Shown here: in pieces, positions 7,883-10,194 of the stretch
How positions within the stretch are numbered: position 1 is the first letter of the stretch
How the letters are laid out: each line of letters starts with the position of its first letter
Origin: Marinagarivorans sp. UBA5868
GTDB lineage: Bacteria; Pseudomonadota; Gammaproteobacteria; Pseudomonadales; Cellvibrionaceae
Length of the DNA stretch: 10,194 nt
Assembly: GCA_002432095.1 (NCBI GenBank)
Contig: DJFQ01000080.1
Span: 1,323-11,516, forward strand
Direction: 5' to 3'
Made by a program: the position numbers and the translations under genes
The notes under the pieces: generated by a model
Seen by the model: the letters and a program-made list of their open reading frames with translations, nothing else
Told to the model about the DNA's origin: nothing
Databases searched by the model: none

Positions 7883-7890
7883 AGCGATTC

Positions 7891-8913
7891 ATGAAGAAAA
7901 AGAATCATTATGTGGCTCAGGCATACCTAGAAAATTGGATAGGAGCTGACTCGAAACTGTGGACTTACAGAACCGTCGTAGACCATGCACGAAAGCGGCT
8001 CTGGAAGCCCATGTCAGTAAAAAGCGTTGCATTTCATGAACATCTCTACACTCACCAGCTTATAGACGACACACTAGAAACGTGGTTTGGCTCCGAATTT
8101 GAGTCTCCTGCCCATCGCGCGCTTCAACGAGTAGTGAATGATTGTCGTTTATGCCGAGATGATTGGAAAAGGTTGGTTCGGTACTTCGCACTTCATGACA
8201 TCCGACATCCCAGTCGTCTACAAGCTCACCTTCAACAGGGGCCGGCAGAACTAAAAGAGATACTTACTGAAATTGGTCAGGACCTGGAGAACCGTTTACA
8301 AATATCAGATCCTAAAGATTTGAGGGAAGCGACGACGATGTTTTCGCGTTTAATCCCTCTAAAAATCACTCCGCTTGATGCTGAAAATTCCGAAAAGGTA
8401 GAGCTTAAACTCGAATCATATGTCGGTCGATCTAGTTGGATTTACGAAGTGCGGTACGCATTGGAACATACAAGCAGGATTCTCCATGAACATAGGTGGA
8501 CAATTCTAAAGCCATGCAGAGGATTAAAGTGGTTTACGACAGATCGGCCAACAATTCGTTTGAGATTTTTTGACTCTGCACGCTACGACCTCTACGGAGG
8601 CTGGAACGGGAAGAATGTTCATCTGTTCATGCCATTGAGCCCAGACCATCTTCTGTATGCTCCCATTGGTCAGTATCCAGTAGTTCGGGGCACGCGCCTT
8701 AATGAGCAGGAGACAATGTTTATTAGAAAGGTAATAGCGGAAAACGCACACCGATATATTTTTTCGTCCGATCGGGACACTCAGATAGAAGAGTTGAGGC
8801 CCAGAAAAATTGACGCAATGCTTCTTAATAGTGAACGATCTTTCTGGTCGAACTGGAACTCCACTAACGCTGCATTGGAGGCGGAATATACCGAACGAAC
8901 TATCGGTATTTAG
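7891..8913 (+). CDS. DUF4238 domain-containing protein
   Basis: A 340-residue protein, probably cytoplasmic, with no signal peptide or membrane helix. It matches what I know of DUF4238: an N-terminal NHYVAQAYLENW (5-16) followed by LWTY (23-26), a helical middle (about 60-140, with LETWFGSEFESPAHRALQRV), then KWFTTDRPTIRL (213-224), corresponding to the family's F-T/S-D-x-P, and MPLSPDHLLYAPIG (247-260). The biochemical activity of the family is unknown to me. The start is forced: a stop lies in frame at 7831-7833 with no other ATG, GTG or TTG between, and the family begins just before HYV. The ribosome site is weak (AGAG, 6 bases away). Base composition looks more AT-rich than aroA, in line with acquired DNA. 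It converges with the putAbiC-like gene and lies next to a transposase, suggesting an accessory module. Confidence 0.82.
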   Translation: MKKKNHYVAQAYLENWIGADSKLWTYRTVVDHARKRLWKPMSVKSVAFHEHLYTHQLIDDTLETWFGSEFESPAHRALQRVVNDCRLCRDDWKRLVRYFALHDIRHPSRLQAHLQQGPAELKEILTEIGQDLENRLQISDPKDLREATTMFSRLIPLKITPLDAENSEKVELKLESYVGRSSWIYEVRYALEHTSRILHEHRWTILKPCRGLKWFTTDRPTIRLRFFDSARYDLYGGWNGKNVHLFMPLSPDHLLYAPIGQYPVVRGTRLNEQETMFIRKVIAENAHRYIFSSDRDTQIEELRPRKIDAMLLNSERSFWSNWNSTNAALEAEYTERTIGI

Positions 8914-9079
8914 GTGCGTCGCGGCCAAGGTATGTCGCCAAAAAATAGGCGTGCTGGCTATTATCGGAAGTATTCGGGTACCGACGAAAAACGGTAGGTG
9001 CCCTGCTTGTTTTTCGCAATGACTGATCCGAGTCGGTCGGCACGCACTGTCCTTTTTCTTCAGCTTGTGTGAACTTCCT
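8914..9079. other. Convergent intergenic region without a clear terminator
   Basis: These 166 bp separate two convergent genes. The best hairpin is TACCG (8979-8983) / CGGTA (8992-8996) with an 8-base loop, but no T tract follows on either strand. A smaller CGCC/GGCG pair lies at 8936-8951. I see no gene here. Confidence 0.4.
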
Positions 9080-9814
9080 CTAGCCCAGCTGTCCGCGCAT
9101 TTGTGGCGTGATGAGCGCGAAGACCTGATCTGCACCGTATCGGCTTGACTCTTCGCCGTTCAAACTAAGATCAGCCAGTTCAAAAAATGCGAATTCCTCA
9201 TAGCTTTGCCTAAGGTTTTCTTGGTCAAGGTAGTAATCGATTGCCAGCGGGATTAATACTTCGTCACCAATTGCGCCTTTCAGCGTCCACGCTAAGGATC
9301 TCTTCTCCTCGTCCGCCAGGCTGTTCTCTTTTTGTAAATCGCTTATCATCGACTTGGCAAGTGCTACGACCCCACGACCATTTGCAAGCGCCGAATTCAG
9401 GTAAAGTTTAGGCGTGACAGATTGATTCTTTGACTTCTCCACGCTCAATCCTCTGGTTTGTCCATCTCTAAAGCTTTTCACTTGATTTATATATTTTTCG
9501 TTACTTTGAAGACGCTCGGAGGCCTTGCTGAGTAGTTCCACTCGAACGAAAAATCGGTGGGAAAAGCGGTCTGCTTTATAAAATTCTTGTGCATCTCTTC
9601 GTAAGTCAGCGTTTATTTTCAAAGTCAGCGCAAGCAAAACGGCCGTGCATATCCCAATGATCGGATTTAATAGCCCACCGAAATAGTCACCTGTCTGCCC
9701 AAGCTGTTCCATATCGTCGGCAGGAGAAAACCCAAAGATGACCAAAAGATAGACAGCAGCAACCACGTAAGTGACGAGGCATACACCAATTAACGTAATA
9801 GACAGTTTCTGCAT
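9080..9814 (-). CDS. Two-helix membrane protein resembling putative phage abortive infection (putAbiC-like) proteins
   Basis: A 244-residue protein with two N-terminal membrane helices (about 8-28 and 46-66) joined by a short acidic loop, followed by a large soluble part. The motif GDYFGGLLNPIIG (42-54) at the start of helix 2 is the signature I associate with 'putative phage abortive infection protein' (putAbiC, AbiC-like) families, where G-D-F/Y-F-G-G-x-L-N-P is common. Residues about 67-110 are charged and helical, possibly a coiled coil, and the rest has no motif I recognise. With both helices at the N-terminus, the C-terminal domain should be cytoplasmic. The start is well supported: AAGGAG (opposite strand of 9820-9825) is 5 bases before the ATG. 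A defence role is inference from the motif and from the neighbouring accessory genes. The C-terminal part may not match putAbiC. Confidence 0.72.
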   Translation of the reverse strand: MQKLSITLIGVCLVTYVVAAVYLLVIFGFSPADDMEQLGQTGDYFGGLLNPIIGICTAVLLALTLKINADLRRDAQEFYKADRFSHRFFVRVELLSKASERLQSNEKYINQVKSFRDGQTRGLSVEKSKNQSVTPKLYLNSALANGRGVVALAKSMISDLQKENSLADEEKRSLAWTLKGAIGDEVLIPLAIDYYLDQENLRQSYEEFAFFELADLSLNGEESSRYGADQVFALITPQMRGQLG

Positions 9815-9839
9815 AACGTCTCCTTAACGCGCAGGAATT

Positions 9840-9866
9840 AGAAAGTAAAGTCTGCTGGGACTTTCT
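9840..9866. repeat. Nested inverted repeat between divergent genes
   Basis: AGAAAGT (9840-9846) faces ACTTTCT (9860-9866) with a 13-base spacer. Inside it a second pair, AAAGTC (9847-9852) and GACTTT (9859-9864), forms a 6-bp hairpin with loop TGCTGG. The two pairings exclude each other. The site lies 26 bp before the putAbiC-like start and could be an operator or a leader-RNA switch. Confidence 0.5.
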
Positions 9867-9940
9867 CACGAGCCATGCTGCGTTCGCCCTAGCGTGGGCA
9901 ATGACCCCGCCTCCGCCAACCCGGACACCCACCGCAAGAC

Positions 9941-9969
9941 TTGATCAGAACCCAAGCGAGCTGTATATT
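9941..9969 (+). promoter_or_regulatory. Putative sigma-70 promoter of the transposase gene
   Basis: TTGATC (9941-9946) and TATATT (9964-9969) are spaced by exactly 17 bp. The -10 matches five of six consensus bases and the -35 four of six. Transcription would start near 9976, leaving a leader of about 20 bases. Confidence 0.5.
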
Positions 9970-9982
9970 CGACCAGTACCAC

Positions 9983-9990
9983 AAGGAGGT
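9983..9990 (+). promoter_or_regulatory. Strong Shine-Dalgarno sequence of the transposase gene
   Basis: AAGGAGGT is fully complementary to the 3' end of 16S rRNA and lies 4 bases before the ATG at 9995. This fixes the start of the partial gene. The spacing is slightly short. Confidence 0.8.
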
Positions 9991-9994
9991 CGTT

Positions 9995-10194
9995 ATGCCC
10001 AAAGCCCGCAAGCATCAAATCGCTTTAGAAGCCACCCCTTATTACCATTGCGTCACCCGCTGCGTGCGCCGCGCTTTTCTCTGCGGCACGGATTCCACAA
10101 CTGGCCAATGTTTTGAGCATCGGCGCCAATGGCTGGAAGATAGGATTCTAACCCTGGCAGAGGTCTTTGCCATAGAAGTGGCTGCCTATGCGGT
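9995..10194 (+). CDS. RAYT/IS200-like Y1 transposase, 5' part only
   Basis: The first 66 codons are open and run off the right edge. The N-terminus reads MPKARKHQIALEATPYYHCV, then TRCVRRAFLCG, then FEHRRQWLEDRILTLAEVFAIE and VAAYAV. This is the start I know from REP-associated tyrosine transposases and the related Y1 'transposase' family of gammaproteobacteria, typically about 300 residues. The HUH metal site (expected as HxH soon after AAYAV) and the catalytic tyrosine lie beyond the window, so an intact enzyme cannot be shown. These are single-strand DNA transposases of the IS200/IS605 relatives, and RAYTs are usually single-copy and linked to REP palindromes. There is no frameshift in the visible part. 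It has its own promoter-like boxes and an excellent ribosome site. Confidence 0.88.
   Translation, partial: MPKARKHQIALEATPYYHCVTRCVRRAFLCGTDSTTGQCFEHRRQWLEDRILTLAEVFAIEVAAYA

Larger units (their letters stand above)
7616..7890. other. Non-coding stretch between aroA and the DUF4238 gene
   Basis: These 275 bp hold no gene I can support with a family. Candidate elements are a -10-like TATAAA (7784-7789) without a good -35, a 15-codon open frame (7835-7882) and an inverted repeat at 7852-7874. A short pair GCCTA (7675-7679) / TAGGC (7696-7700) is too small to name. No intrinsic terminator for aroA is visible, so read-through into the next gene is possible. Confidence 0.5.
9815..9994. other. 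Divergent intergenic region between the putAbiC-like gene and the transposase
   Basis: These 180 bp contain the start signals of both genes. On minus there is a strong ribosome site; on plus there is a promoter-like pair and a near-perfect Shine-Dalgarno sequence. Two hairpin-forming stretches are visible: AGAAAGT/ACTTTCT (9840-9866) and GCCC-TAGCGT-GGGC (9886-9899). The segment 9900-9935 is notably C-rich. I could not match any of these to a named REP family. Confidence 0.5.

Noticed and set aside
8979..8996. TACCG/CGGTA hairpin as a terminator for the DUF4238 gene
   Set aside because: There is only a 5-bp stem with an 8-base loop and no T tract on either strand.
8524..9135. 203-codon frame on minus overlapping the DUF4238 3' end
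   Set aside because: It overlaps two better-supported genes, and the translation is compositionally odd and matches no family.

Overview
The window looks like a chromosomal segment of a gram-negative gammaproteobacterium. A Cellvibrio/Saccharophagus-type polysaccharide degrader would fit, but the genus is inference. The grounds are a class I AroA that aligns without gaps to the remembered E. coli protein over its first ~100 residues, a lipoprotein GH3 glucosidase of the marine ExoP type, a bd-type oxidase of the short-Q-loop (cyanide-insensitive) form, and a RAYT-like Y1 transposase typical of this class.

Layout. (1) 29-2995, plus strand: a GbsR/MarR-type regulator followed closely by cydA and cydB, which overlap by 4 bp. 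This is probably one transcription unit for a quinol oxidase. It ends in a strong hairpin with A/T tracts on both sides (3018-3050), able to stop transcription from either strand. (2) 3065-6110, minus strand: a GH3 beta-glucosidase lipoprotein, then after 28 bp a small four-helix membrane protein (DUF2214). They are probably co-transcribed and run into the same terminator. (3) 6111-6331: a divergent intergenic region with a putative aroA promoter. (4) 6332-7615, plus strand: aroA, a complete EPSP synthase, standing alone without its usual partners (serC, hisC, tyrA, cmk, rpsA). (5) 7616-9994: an accessory-looking stretch with long non-coding flanks. It holds a DUF4238 protein on plus and, converging on it, a two-helix membrane protein resembling 'putative phage abortive infection' (putAbiC-like) proteins on minus. 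(6) 9995 to the right edge: the 5' end of a RAYT/IS200-like Y1 transposase with an excellent Shine-Dalgarno sequence and a promoter-like pair of boxes.

How the parts work together. The regulator and cydAB form a respiratory module: the oxidase takes electrons from quinol and reduces O2 to water. The GH3 enzyme would release glucose from beta-glucan oligosaccharides at the outer membrane or in the periplasm. AroA is the penultimate core shikimate step. The 7.6-10.2 kb segment is the variable part, and the DUF4238/putAbiC-like pair beside a transposase is the best candidate for something undescribed. A defence role is inference from family resemblance and context, not shown by the sequence. I found no tRNA, rRNA, CRISPR array, complete insertion sequence or replication origin.
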